Shown: in pieces, positions 35,982 through 44,101 of the stretch
Layout: each line of letters opens with the position of its first letter
Numbering within the stretch: the first letter of the stretch is position 1
DNA from: Leptobacterium flavescens
GTDB taxonomy: Bacteria; Bacteroidota; Bacteroidia; Flavobacteriales; Flavobacteriaceae
Assembly (NCBI RefSeq): GCF_010671605.1
Contig: NZ_JAABOO010000003.1
Span: forward strand, 785,441-849,440
DNA length: 64,000 nt
Direction: 5' to 3'
Notes under the pieces: model-generated
What the model saw: the letters and a program-made list of their open reading frames with translations, nothing else
Database searches by the model: none
Told to the model about the DNA's origin: nothing
Translations under genes and position numbers: made by a program

Positions 35982-36046
35982 GGAAAAATCCCCTTTATTA
36001 ACCAGTTTTAGCCTCTGTTCCTGCTTTTTTAATCCTTATATATTTG
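35982..36046 (+). promoter_or_regulatory. Second GGAAAAATCCCC operator and promoter
   Basis: GGAAAAATCCCCTTTA at 35982-35997 is identical over 16 bases to the copy at 28179-28194. TATATTTG lies at 36039-36046, again 45 bases after the last C of CCCC. CTCTG occupies the same offset in both spacers, giving CTG-N21-TATATTTG in place of TTG-N20. The promoter would start transcription about 14 bases before the downstream ATG. Confidence 0.55.
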
Positions 36047-36065
36047 AAACATAAATTATTAGGAG

Positions 36066-36413
36066 ATGTCGAGTATTACATTTTTAGTGAGTTCGTGCAA
36101 GATAGATAAAAGCAACAGAGAGGTATTCTGGGAGGGAAGAAGGATCCAGACAAGAGGGCATTTGATCTGCTCCGGAGAGGATCATCGTTTTATCGTTTAT
36201 TTTGTTGAGCCCGGAAATGAATTACCAAATCCTACCTACCTGAAAAGTTATAAGCTGGGCGCTATTTTTGTCCCGGTAAATGAGATGGATGCATACCTGG
36301 GACTGGCCAATGAAGAGGAGCCGGTCTATGCTTACCTGAATGCAGCAAGACCCGAGTTAAATTCCATTACCGTAAATGAGCCTTTACGGGAGGAAATATA
36401 TCAAGGCTATTAA
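36066..36413 (+). CDS. Hypothetical 115-residue cytoplasmic protein
   Basis: This small soluble protein (MSSITFLVSSCKIDKSNREV) has no signal peptide despite an early hydrophobic stretch. It looks mixed alpha/beta, with conserved-looking HRFIVYFVEPGNELPNPTYL and FVPVNEMDAYLGL. I do not recognise a family. The AGGAG sequence is flush with the ATG, so spacing is poor for Shine-Dalgarno pairing. Its promoter carries the duplicated GGAAAAATCCCC operator, which links its regulation to the hydrolase/ECF module at 28 kb. Confidence 0.65.
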   Translation: MSSITFLVSSCKIDKSNREVFWEGRRIQTRGHLICSGEDHRFIVYFVEPGNELPNPTYLKSYKLGAIFVPVNEMDAYLGLANEEEPVYAYLNAARPELNSITVNEPLREEIYQGY

Positions 36414-36443
36414 TCAATTTATATACAAACCTTTTAAAGGACG

Positions 36444-36472
36444 AGAAACCGCATTTATTCAATGCGGTTTCT
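36444..36472. terminator. Bidirectional intrinsic terminator
   Basis: AGAAACCGCAT and ATGCGGTTTCT form an 11-bp stem over a 7-base loop, between convergent genes. The stop of the leftward gene falls inside the structure. Confidence 0.75.
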
Positions 36473-37934
36473 TGTTTACCATTGCCAGTACAGTGTCATA
36501 CGGATCTTTCTTGTTTTGTTTTGCTTTGAGCCAGGCGTAGAAACTAAGGGTAAAAATATCTTCATTCTCATTGAGGTCGGGTATCCGGGCCGGATTCAAA
36601 TCGGAAGGAAAGAGAATTGTTTTGTCCAGTACGGAAACGAAATTCAGGAGATGCTTTTCCTTTAAAGCTTTTAAATAATCGAGATACCTTCTTTTAAAAC
36701 TCTGCATCCTGGAAACGCATAGTTCGATATTTTCCAGTTCGAGATGTAAGATCAATTCCATCAGGTTCTTTTTGATGGCCCACTCTATTCCCACTTTCTT
36801 TTCATACCAGTTATCCGTATGGTAAAAACCCTTAAAAATACCTGATACCTGCCTGAAATCGGTTTTCTGAAAATAGTATAAAGCCAGGCTGAGCCTCAGA
36901 TCAAAAATTTCTGCCATGTCATGCTGATAGGAGGTTTCCAGAACTGAAGACGTAATTTGAATGGCGGTGTCAATTTTTCCTGAATAGCAATGATTCAAGC
37001 TGGATAACAAGGCGTGTTTGGGAACAAACCTGTTGTAGTACTTATAGCGGTTTTTCTGCATTTGTTCCTCCATTTTCTCCGTGTATTCCATAGACTCAGC
37101 AAATTTCCTGTTCCGGAAAAAGACATTTGCCATAAAGTATAAAATGTAAATGTGGTAATAAAGGTGCTTCCCGGTCAGACTCTCTTTTTCAATAATATAA
37201 TCATAACTCTTCCGGAGGAAGCTTTCTATGGAATGGTATTCCTTGCTTATAGCCGCATACTCATTGGTGATAAACATGATCTGATAGAGGGATTTAAAGG
37301 TGAGGACTTCCTTTAAAGAGATCTGCAATTGTTCTATCGTATTTTCTATCAATTGCTGAAGGTCAACCACCTTTCCTTCAAATTGAAGTTTTTTCAGTTC
37401 TTCTCTCAGAATAGCATAGCCCATATTTAAGCGTTGCTCATTCAGGACTCTTTTTTGGTTGACCCTGAACTTCTGAGTGATGATCTTCAATGGAGTATCC
37501 GAATAGAAATGTGAAAATTGTATCTGAAGATTATATATATCGTTCAATACACTGAATAATTCCAGTTTTTCGGCTTTTTTTTCTGCTTTATCCAGGGTTT
37601 TGACCCCAACCTGATACTGCTTCTGTTCAAAGAGGTAGTTGGCTGCCAGTATCAGTTTTTGAATATCCATTTCTTCCGATTTGTCCCGGCTGAAGTTTTG
37701 TTGGGCAATAAAGTCGATAAGGTTTTCAAAAAGCCTCTTTCTGAGGGAGTGATAGGCAGGTCCGTTCCCGTTTGTATAAAGTTCGGTGCTGAGGTCTTTT
37801 TTTCTCTTTTCAAGAAGCCTGAATAAAGCTATGTTTTTAGTATCCGCTCTCTTGTTTTTCTGCCTGAGATAAAGTACAAAAGACTTTTTCTCCTCGTCGG
37901 ACAGAGAAGGGATCATTGATTCTAATAAATTCAT
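36459..37934 (-). CDS. Hypothetical alpha-helical repeat protein
   Basis: This 491-residue cytoplasmic protein is nearly all helix by composition, with repeated aromatic and Leu-rich helices resembling a TPR-like solenoid (for example AANYLFEQKQYQVGVKTLDKA at about 94-114 and FFRNRKFAESMEYTEKM). The N-terminus, MNLLESMIPSLSDEEKKSF, is followed by a basic YLRQKNKRADTKN segment. I recognise no catalytic motif or named family. A scaffold or interaction role is inference. Confidence 0.65.
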   Translation of the reverse strand: MNLLESMIPSLSDEEKKSFVLYLRQKNKRADTKNIALFRLLEKRKKDLSTELYTNGNGPAYHSLRKRLFENLIDFIAQQNFSRDKSEEMDIQKLILAANYLFEQKQYQVGVKTLDKAEKKAEKLELFSVLNDIYNLQIQFSHFYSDTPLKIITQKFRVNQKRVLNEQRLNMGYAILREELKKLQFEGKVVDLQQLIENTIEQLQISLKEVLTFKSLYQIMFITNEYAAISKEYHSIESFLRKSYDYIIEKESLTGKHLYYHIYILYFMANVFFRNRKFAESMEYTEKMEEQMQKNRYKYYNRFVPKHALLSSLNHCYSGKIDTAIQITSSVLETSYQHDMAEIFDLRLSLALYYFQKTDFRQVSGIFKGFYHTDNWYEKKVGIEWAIKKNLMELILHLELENIELCVSRMQSFKRRYLDYLKALKEKHLLNFVSVLDKTILFPSDLNPARIPDLNENEDIFTLSFYAWLKAKQNKKDPYDTVLAMVNKKPH

Positions 37935-38084
37935 ATCGTTATTTAATATACTATCAAGTAATTGATTAACAGTATTTAATGTTTAAATATAATTAAAAAA
38001 TATCGTCAGTTTTTATAAAATATTATCTTTTTCCCTTACCGGAAATGCAGGAGGTTTGTAACAGGAATTCTAAAACTAAAAATC

Positions 38085-38573
38085 ATGAGTTCAATGTCAA
38101 CAACCAATCTTAAAGATGAAAGAAAAAAAGAAGAACTGATCAAGGAGCTTTTTGAGAAAGATCCTTACAAACCCACAGATGCCTTTGTTGCCGCCTCGTG
38201 GATGGCTCTTTTTATCGGGATGGTCTCTTATTGTGTCGGATTGTGGAATGCCGATATGTTGTTAAATGAGAAAGGCTACTATCTGGCGATTTTATTATTC
38301 GGGCTCTTTTCGGTGGTTTCTGTTCAGAAAAGTGTGCGAGACCGGATAGAAGGTATTCCGGTAACCGAGATCTATTACGGGATCGGGTGGTTTGCAGCCA
38401 TTATTTCTATTCTGCTCCTTGTTATAGGTTTGTGGAATGCCGATCTGCTTTTAAGCGAGAAAGGTTTTTACGGTATGGCATTTACCCTTAGTTTATATGC
38501 TGCCATCGCTGTGCAAAAGAATACAAGGGATATTCATTATTTAAAAAGGACCAAGTATGATAAAAGTAAGTAA
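38085..38573 (+). CDS. yiaA: YiaA/YiaB-family inner membrane protein
   Basis: This 162-residue protein carries two copies of the YiaA/B unit, each a membrane hairpin: [20 protein letters not shown] and [20 protein letters not shown], both followed by DxLLxEKGxY and a VQKxxRD motif. About four membrane segments are visible. The family function is unknown. It overlaps the next small gene by 17 bases. Confidence 0.85.
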   Translation: MSSMSTTNLKDERKKEELIKELFEKDPYKPTDAFVAASWMALFIGMVSYCVGLWNADMLLNEKGYYLAILLFGLFSVVSVQKSVRDRIEGIPVTEIYYGIGWFAAIISILLLVIGLWNADLLLSEKGFYGMAFTLSLYAAIAVQKNTRDIHYLKRTKYDKSK

Positions 38574-38844
38574 TAAGTTATTGTGTTATTCCGGTCTTTG
38601 GGTTTCAGGATATTTTACATCCTTTTACACACTTTACCTTCTAAGGATCGATGGAGCAATCATTTCTGCCTTCAGGGAATTGCTAACCCTTCCTGCTTTC
38701 GGTATTGCCGTTACAGTTTTTATCCTCGTCTTGAGGAATATGATACGGGAAAGAAAAGTTTTTGATAAATGGGTAGTAGCAGGACTTGTACTGGCTGTAA
38801 TAAATCTAAGCTTTGTAATATTGAGTTTCCTGAATGTGCTTTAA
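38557..38844 (+). CDS. Small hypothetical membrane protein
   Basis: This 95-residue protein has three hydrophobic segments (about 7-29, 43-60 and 74-94). It overlaps the end of the YiaA-like gene by 17 bases and is followed by a strong terminator, which supports it as the second gene of that operon. No family is recognised. Confidence 0.6.
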   Translation: MIKVSNKLLCYSGLWVSGYFTSFYTLYLLRIDGAIISAFRELLTLPAFGIAVTVFILVLRNMIRERKVFDKWVVAGLVLAVINLSFVILSFLNVL

Positions 38845-38845
38845 T

Positions 38846-38878
38846 AAAAAAAGCCTCCCATTCCCGGGAGGCTTTTTT
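38846..38878. terminator. Bidirectional intrinsic terminator
   Basis: AAAAAAGCCTCCC and GGGAGGCTTTTTT pair over a 6-base loop between convergent genes. Confidence 0.9.
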
Positions 38879-38889
38879 GTTCTTTATCT

Positions 38890-41800
38890 CTAATCCAAAA
38901 AGTGCAGATTTCCCGGAGTATAGGGAGCTCCTGCAGTTTTAAGCTGTCTCCTCAGGTTTTCAACCTTGGTTTCCAGAAGGCTTTTTGCCCTGGAGTAAAG
39001 CGGTTCAAATTCCTCTTTGGCTATTTTATAACTGTCAATATGAGTCTGCGTAGGGTTTGAGGTTGAGTGTAATTGCTCAAACACTAAGAAACCTAATCGC
39101 TGACTGATGGAAGGCGGCCTGCCGATATCAAGTCTGGCAGCTACCCGGTCTCCGTTAAGTCCTTCATTTATCTCATAAATATCCTTCTGGATCTCATTGT
39201 AGAGTTTAAGTAACTGTGCTTGCGCTTTTGGTGTTTTGTCAATAGCAGCTTTTATATATCTCATTTCCGATCTCAATTCGCCTAAAGCATTCTGAACACT
39301 GCTTACTCTTCCGCTTAGCAGGTTGATATCCTCCTGAAAGGATGCAAGAGCATCTCTGTCAGTTGCGGGTAAAACAGTATTGTTAAGTGGTCGCAAGTCA
39401 AAACTCACCGGCTTGCTGAGTGGAGTTTCCGTATCGCCTTCAATTCTAGACATACTTACCGTATATCTTCCGGGAGGTACAAGAGCTCCTTCGCTTCCTC
39501 CTCCGAACGGATTGTAGAAGGCAGGAGTGGAAAGATCTACCGGATCTTTGGCTGCAGATCTCAGGTCCCAGTTCATTCTGTGAACTCCGGCCGATGCCGA
39601 ACTGAACAGTTTTCTTACGATCTCTCCCTTGCTGTTCGTTATGGTAAAAACAAGTCCGGGTTTGGATGCGGTAGTTTCCTTTTTCAGTTCCTCATAGGAA
39701 GGGTAGTTATTATTACCTCCGTCCTTACGAGTCTTCTTTTCCCTGTCTTTTCTCTGGTCGGCTGTTGTCTTAATTCCTTCTTTGAGGTACCAGCTGAAAA
39801 TAACTTCGGAGCCCAGGTTGTCTCCTATGTAGAAAGCGTCACCCATAAAAGCTTTTCCTGGTAATCCCAGCGGATAAGAAGCTTCAAAAAGATAGCCCTG
39901 TCTCACATCAAATAAAATGGCATCCTCATTAAGCCTGGATCCTATTTTTCTGAGGGGAGAATAATCATCCAGTACATAAAAACCGCGCCCGAAAGTGGCG
40001 AGTACAAGGTCGTTATGCTCTTCCTGGATCGCCAGGTCCCTTACCGCTATGGTAGGTAGTCCGGCCTTTAATTGTTTCCATTCGCTTCCTCCGTTATCAG
40101 AGAAAAAAGCTCCGAATTCAGTACCGACAAAAAGGAGTTGCGGATCTACAAAATCCTCCTCAATAGCGTATACGGACCCTCTGTCCGGCAGGTTGGAAAT
40201 AATAGGGCTCCATGTTTTTCCCTTATCATTACTTCTGTATACATATGGTTTGAAATTCCCGTATTTATGATGGTTAAAACAAGCGTACACCACATTTTCA
40301 TCATGTTTGGATGCATAAACTGCATTTACATAGGTTCTTGAAGGTACTCCCGGGAAATTTTCGGATTTTCTCCAGGTATTTCCTCCGTCTTCGGTAATCT
40401 GTATAAGGCCGTCATCGGTTCCTACAAAAAGCAGATTTTCATTTAAAGGAGATTCAGAAAAGGCAACAATGGTACCATATGGTGAAGTGGACCTGTTTTT
40501 AGCAACGGCATCAACACTCCATATCCTGCCCATTATCTCCAGTTTATTCCTGTCGATATTTCTTGTCAGGTCATCACTGATCACCTGCCAGCTATTCCCT
40601 CTGTCGTCGCTTTTAAACAATTTATTGGCGGCAAAGTAAATTCGCTGCGGATTGTGCCTGCTTACCGATAGGGGTGCATCCCAGTTCCAGCGATAGGCAT
40701 TCTCTCCCTTTCGCTCTTTGGGTTGTATTCCTTTTTCTTCTCCACTTCTTTTATCGTAACGTACCAGTACCCCGTACTGAGATTGTGCATATACGATATC
40801 AGGATTGTCAGGAGCTACCTGCGATTCGAATCCGTCACCACCGTGTGTTATGAACCAGTCGTGGTTATTAGGTCCGTTATTGCTTACTGTTCTTGACGGA
40901 CCTCCCAGGCTGAAATTATCCTGTGTTCCTCCGTAAATATTGTAAAAAGGTTTGGCGTTGTCTACTGCTACCTTGTAAAACTGGGTTACAGGCAAATTGG
41001 CCTTAAAGCTCCAGTTTTTCCCGGCATCCCAGGATTCGTATATCCCACCGTCATTTCCGTTTAAAAGGTGATCGGTATCTGCAGGGTCTATCCAGAGAGA
41101 ATGATTATCTACGTGTTTGTAATCTTCTCCTACATTCCTGAATGATCTTCCTCCGTCTACACTTACCTTCATCCAGGTATCCATGGCATATAATTTATCC
41201 GGATCTACCGGATCGGCAACGATCTCCTGGTAGTAGTTCCCGCTGGTAGAATAACCTCCTCTTTTTTCCCAGGAAGCCCCGCGATTGGTGGAGATATAAA
41301 GTCCGCCTTTATTAAAAGCGGCTTCCACAATGGCGTAGATATTTTCAGGATTGGCAGGTGAAATAGCCAATCCGATACGCCCCAGGTCAACATTTGGAAG
41401 TCCGTTATTTATCTTTTCCCAGGTTTTTCCTCCGTCTTCGGACTTGTGGAGTCCGGAACCGGGGCCACCGCCCAGATAGGTAAATACATGTCTTCTTCTC
41501 TGGAAAGAGGATGCGTAAAGTACATCCGGATCTCTGGGATCCATGACTACCTCATTGATCCCTGTATGCTTATCGATATTCAGAATATTGTTCCAGGTTT
41601 TTCCTCCGTCTTCCGACTTATAGAGTCCGCGGTCACCTCCTTCACTCCAGAGCGGGCCAATTGCAGAAACATAGATGACCTTTGAATCTCTGGGATCCAC
41701 AATGATGTTTCCTATATGCTCCGAATTTTTAAGCCCCATATGGGTCCATGAGTTTCCGCCGTCATTAGAGCGGTAGATCCCATCGCCATAGGCAACACTT

Positions 41801-42165
41801 CTCTGGTTATTGTTCTCTCCGGTCCCAATCCAGATCACATTGGGGTTATTCGGGTCTATGGTAACACAACCGATAGAATAACTCCCTTCATTATCAAAAA
41901 CAGGCTTGAAAGTATTCCCGGAATTGATGGTCTTCCAGACTCCTCCCGAAGCTGTAGCCACATAGTATTCTTTGTTGTTCTTCGGGTTTACTGCAATATC
42001 GGCAATCCTTCCGGAGGTAAGTGCGGGACCTATACTCCTGAATTTAATCCCTGACAGGGATGTTTTTTCCAGTAAACTCTTTTGTGAAGTTGATCTTTTT
42101 CTTTTTTGCGCCTGAACGTGGAAAGATAGGGCGCATATCAGCAAGAGCGTAATTAATTTTTTCAT
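38890..42165 (-). CDS. Exported Asp-box (BNR/VPS10-like) beta-propeller protein
   Basis: I use ATG 42165 (MKKLITLLLICALSFHVQAQ, a clear signal peptide), giving 1091 residues; the upstream open frame has no signal character. The first roughly 750 residues carry many Asp-box motifs of form SxDGGxTW: SNDGGNSW, SEDGGKTW twice, SVDGGRSF, SWDAGKNW, SDDRGNSW, TEDGGNTW and SNDKGKTW. This indicates two sortilin/VPS10-like propellers. The C-terminal third has a beta domain and a helical tail at about 950-1070. Similar proteins are often annotated as glycosyl hydrolases, but no catalytic residues are evident here, so carbohydrate or protein binding is equally likely. Confidence 0.85.
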   Translation of the reverse strand: MKKLITLLLICALSFHVQAQKRKRSTSQKSLLEKTSLSGIKFRSIGPALTSGRIADIAVNPKNNKEYYVATASGGVWKTINSGNTFKPVFDNEGSYSIGCVTIDPNNPNVIWIGTGENNNQRSVAYGDGIYRSNDGGNSWTHMGLKNSEHIGNIIVDPRDSKVIYVSAIGPLWSEGGDRGLYKSEDGGKTWNNILNIDKHTGINEVVMDPRDPDVLYASSFQRRRHVFTYLGGGPGSGLHKSEDGGKTWEKINNGLPNVDLGRIGLAISPANPENIYAIVEAAFNKGGLYISTNRGASWEKRGGYSTSGNYYQEIVADPVDPDKLYAMDTWMKVSVDGGRSFRNVGEDYKHVDNHSLWIDPADTDHLLNGNDGGIYESWDAGKNWSFKANLPVTQFYKVAVDNAKPFYNIYGGTQDNFSLGGPSRTVSNNGPNNHDWFITHGGDGFESQVAPDNPDIVYAQSQYGVLVRYDKRSGEEKGIQPKERKGENAYRWNWDAPLSVSRHNPQRIYFAANKLFKSDDRGNSWQVISDDLTRNIDRNKLEIMGRIWSVDAVAKNRSTSPYGTIVAFSESPLNENLLFVGTDDGLIQITEDGGNTWRKSENFPGVPSRTYVNAVYASKHDENVVYACFNHHKYGNFKPYVYRSNDKGKTWSPIISNLPDRGSVYAIEEDFVDPQLLFVGTEFGAFFSDNGGSEWKQLKAGLPTIAVRDLAIQEEHNDLVLATFGRGFYVLDDYSPLRKIGSRLNEDAILFDVRQGYLFEASYPLGLPGKAFMGDAFYIGDNLGSEVIFSWYLKEGIKTTADQRKDREKKTRKDGGNNNYPSYEELKKETTASKPGLVFTITNSKGEIVRKLFSSASAGVHRMNWDLRSAAKDPVDLSTPAFYNPFGGGSEGALVPPGRYTVSMSRIEGDTETPLSKPVSFDLRPLNNTVLPATDRDALASFQEDINLLSGRVSSVQNALGELRSEMRYIKAAIDKTPKAQAQLLKLYNEIQKDIYEINEGLNGDRVAARLDIGRPPSISQRLGFLVFEQLHSTSNPTQTHIDSYKIAKEEFEPLYSRAKSLLETKVENLRRQLKTAGAPYTPGNLHFLD

Positions 42166-42207
42166 GATGTTGAAATAGTCGGTTATGGAATAAAAAAACA
42201 GCGGAAA

Positions 42208-42247
42208 GTGCATTTTCAAAAAGTAAAAATGCACCCTTTCAAATATA
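42208..42247 (-). promoter_or_regulatory. Promoter and 5' hairpin of the Asp-box gene
   Basis: Minus-strand TATATTTG at 42240-42247 is a consensus -7 box. Just past the expected start, GTGCATTTT and AAAATGCAC form a perfect 9-bp stem at 42208-42234, so the message would begin almost directly with a hairpin. Protection of the 5' end is a possible role. Confidence 0.4.
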
Positions 42248-42347
42248 CTAAAAAAAGGATGTGATATTATAGGGCTAAACCGAACTAACAATACTTGATA
42301 AAGATGTGAAAAAAGGTGAACCTGAGAACTTAATTCAATTTTTCCAA

Positions 42348-42355
42348 TACCTTTG
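42348..42355 (+). promoter_or_regulatory. -7 element for the lipoprotein hydrolase gene
   Basis: TACCTTTG matches TAnnTTTG and lies 43 bases before ATG 42399. No TTG is seen at N20. Confidence 0.4.
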
Positions 42356-42398
42356 AAAGAGTTTCTTTTTTGGAAATCAATTGTTTAAAAAAACTATT

Positions 42399-43355
42399 AT
42401 GAAATACCTGTTCAATATTCGTTTTGCACTGTACTCTTTAATGCTGATACTTAGCTTTTCCTGTAAGGGCAGTGGAGAGGAGGTAAAATCTGCTGATGCT
42501 CCGGCCGCTGTAGCCAAGGTTACACTTCAAAAACATACGGTTATGTCTGAAGGGCATCCGATGGCTGTATGGGAGAAAAAGGCCTCCGATGCAAAAGGAG
42601 TGATCCTCTTCGTGCACGGACGAACCTGGAGCGGAGTTCCGGATTTTGACCTGCAGGTAGAAGGAGAGGAACTTTCCCTGATGGACGGAATGATAGAGCA
42701 GGGGTATTCAACTTATGCAGTAGATCTGAGAGGTTACGGAGGAACTCCCAGAGACAGTACCGAATGGCTTACCCCGCTTAAAGCGGCAAAGGATGTAAAC
42801 GCGGTCTTAAAGTGGATTGCGGAAGAGAATGATGATAAAGTACATCTGTTCGGATGGTCGATGGGATCTACGGTTTCCCTTTTGGCATCCCAGCAAAGCT
42901 CTGGATATATCAAAAGCCTGAATCTGTTTGGTTTCTGGATGGACCTGGATACCGAATTCCCCGTGGATCCGGAAGATAAAGAGCTGGAAAAAAGAATAAA
43001 TACTGCAGAGGCAGCTGCCAGCGATTTTATCACTCCCGGAAGTATAAGTCAAAAAGCTATCGACACCTATGTGAAGATGGCCCTGGAAGCAGATCCGGTC
43101 AGGGTAGACTGGAGAGATATGAAGGAATTCGAGGCTATAGATCCCGCGACTATAGAACTTCCTGTATTATTAATTCAGGGAGAATTAGACCCCATAGCTC
43201 CCACAGATCGCCAGGCAAAGTTGTTTAGCCGCCTAAAGACCGCAGATAAAAGCTGGGCAGTAATTTCGGGAGGAGATCACGCAGCATTTATGGAAAGCCC
43301 CAGGCCTCAGTTTATCAGGGTTTTTACCGATTTTATTAATAGATTCAATAAGTAA
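42399..43355 (+). CDS. Alpha/beta hydrolase lipoprotein
   Basis: From ATG 42399 the protein has 318 residues; a TTG at 42381 would add six but is less likely. The lipoprotein signal ends in LSFSC with Cys22. The hydrolase fold has FVHGRTWSG, nucleophile S154 in LFGWSMGSTVS, the acid in IQGELDPIAP and the histidine in GGDHAAFME. It is an outer- or inner-membrane-anchored serine hydrolase with unknown substrate. Confidence 0.83.
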   Translation: MKYLFNIRFALYSLMLILSFSCKGSGEEVKSADAPAAVAKVTLQKHTVMSEGHPMAVWEKKASDAKGVILFVHGRTWSGVPDFDLQVEGEELSLMDGMIEQGYSTYAVDLRGYGGTPRDSTEWLTPLKAAKDVNAVLKWIAEENDDKVHLFGWSMGSTVSLLASQQSSGYIKSLNLFGFWMDLDTEFPVDPEDKELEKRINTAEAAASDFITPGSISQKAIDTYVKMALEADPVRVDWRDMKEFEAIDPATIELPVLLIQGELDPIAPTDRQAKLFSRLKTADKSWAVISGGDHAAFMESPRPQFIRVFTDFINRFNK

Positions 43356-43369
43356 AGATAAACTTTAGA

Positions 43370-44005
43370 CTAGTCGTTGAATTTTAAAGTTTGAAGGACA
43401 TTTGCCAACTCTTCTTTTTGCTCATCGGTTCGGTAAGAGTAAATAAAACTCAGACTGAATCTGTTGATGACTGTGGAAAAATAGCTCTGCTTTACGATCA
43501 TTCCACCTGCCTGTATCCCGATATCCATCCGGTAAAAGTCCCGGCCTCCTATTTTAACAAGCTCAAAAGTATCGCTTACAAATTCCAGTTGCATCTGTGA
43601 GCGCTTGAGCAGGTTCCTGGAGTGAAACAGATAATCTTTCCCGCTTTTTACACCGGGTGCGTGTTTTATATTTTCCGCCAGCAGCATAAATGCCGGATTG
43701 TATTCTACCGCTGCACCTAATTCGTGTTTAAATACGGTCAATAGCTGAGCGGAGTTTACTTCGGAGGCTTTTATGACCCTCCTTAAGCTCTGATCATCTC
43801 CGGCAACCAGGTCTTTCCCTAATTCCATTAGTTTTTCACTTTGCTCTTTGCTTTGCACGACCCAGTTTTCCGGAAGTGATAGCCGGAGTTTAAAAAAATC
43901 GTTGCTGTAAATATTGTTTTCTATGCTACCGTAGTCAAAATCTTCGGTTTGCGTGTGCCCCAGAGTTATACTCAGGCAGAAACAGAGGAGTATTAGCTTT
44001 TTCAT
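43370..44005 (-). CDS. Exported hypothetical protein
   Basis: This 211-residue protein has a signal peptide ending near TLGHTQ. The mature part has FFKLRLSLPENWVVQSKEQ early and a beta-rich end (RDFYRMDIGIQAGGMIVKQS, SLSFIYSYRTDEQKEEL). The pattern recalls small PsbP/Mog1-fold-like proteins that start with 'lp.nW' and end with a helix, but I cannot assign it firmly. Confidence 0.6.
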   Translation of the reverse strand: MKKLILLCFCLSITLGHTQTEDFDYGSIENNIYSNDFFKLRLSLPENWVVQSKEQSEKLMELGKDLVAGDDQSLRRVIKASEVNSAQLLTVFKHELGAAVEYNPAFMLLAENIKHAPGVKSGKDYLFHSRNLLKRSQMQLEFVSDTFELVKIGGRDFYRMDIGIQAGGMIVKQSYFSTVINRFSLSFIYSYRTDEQKEELANVLQTLKFND

Positions 44006-44044
44006 TTGGATAGGTTTATCCTAAAGATAAGTCTTTAGGACATA

Positions 44045-44076
44045 AAAAAAGGAATTACCTGCCGTAATTCCTTTTT
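44045..44076 (-). terminator. Intrinsic terminator of lysS
   Basis: GGAATTAC and GTAATTCC flanked by A and T runs form an 8-bp core stem over a 5-base loop, 26 bases past the lysS stop in its direction of transcription. Confidence 0.8.
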
Positions 44077-44101
44077 CTTGGATATGCTGTATTTTTATAA
44101 G

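Noticed and set aside
38890..42291. Longer N-terminus for the Asp-box protein beginning at 42291
   Set aside because: The extra 42 residues lack signal character and would cross the -7 box and hairpin. The ATG at 42165 begins a clear signal peptide.
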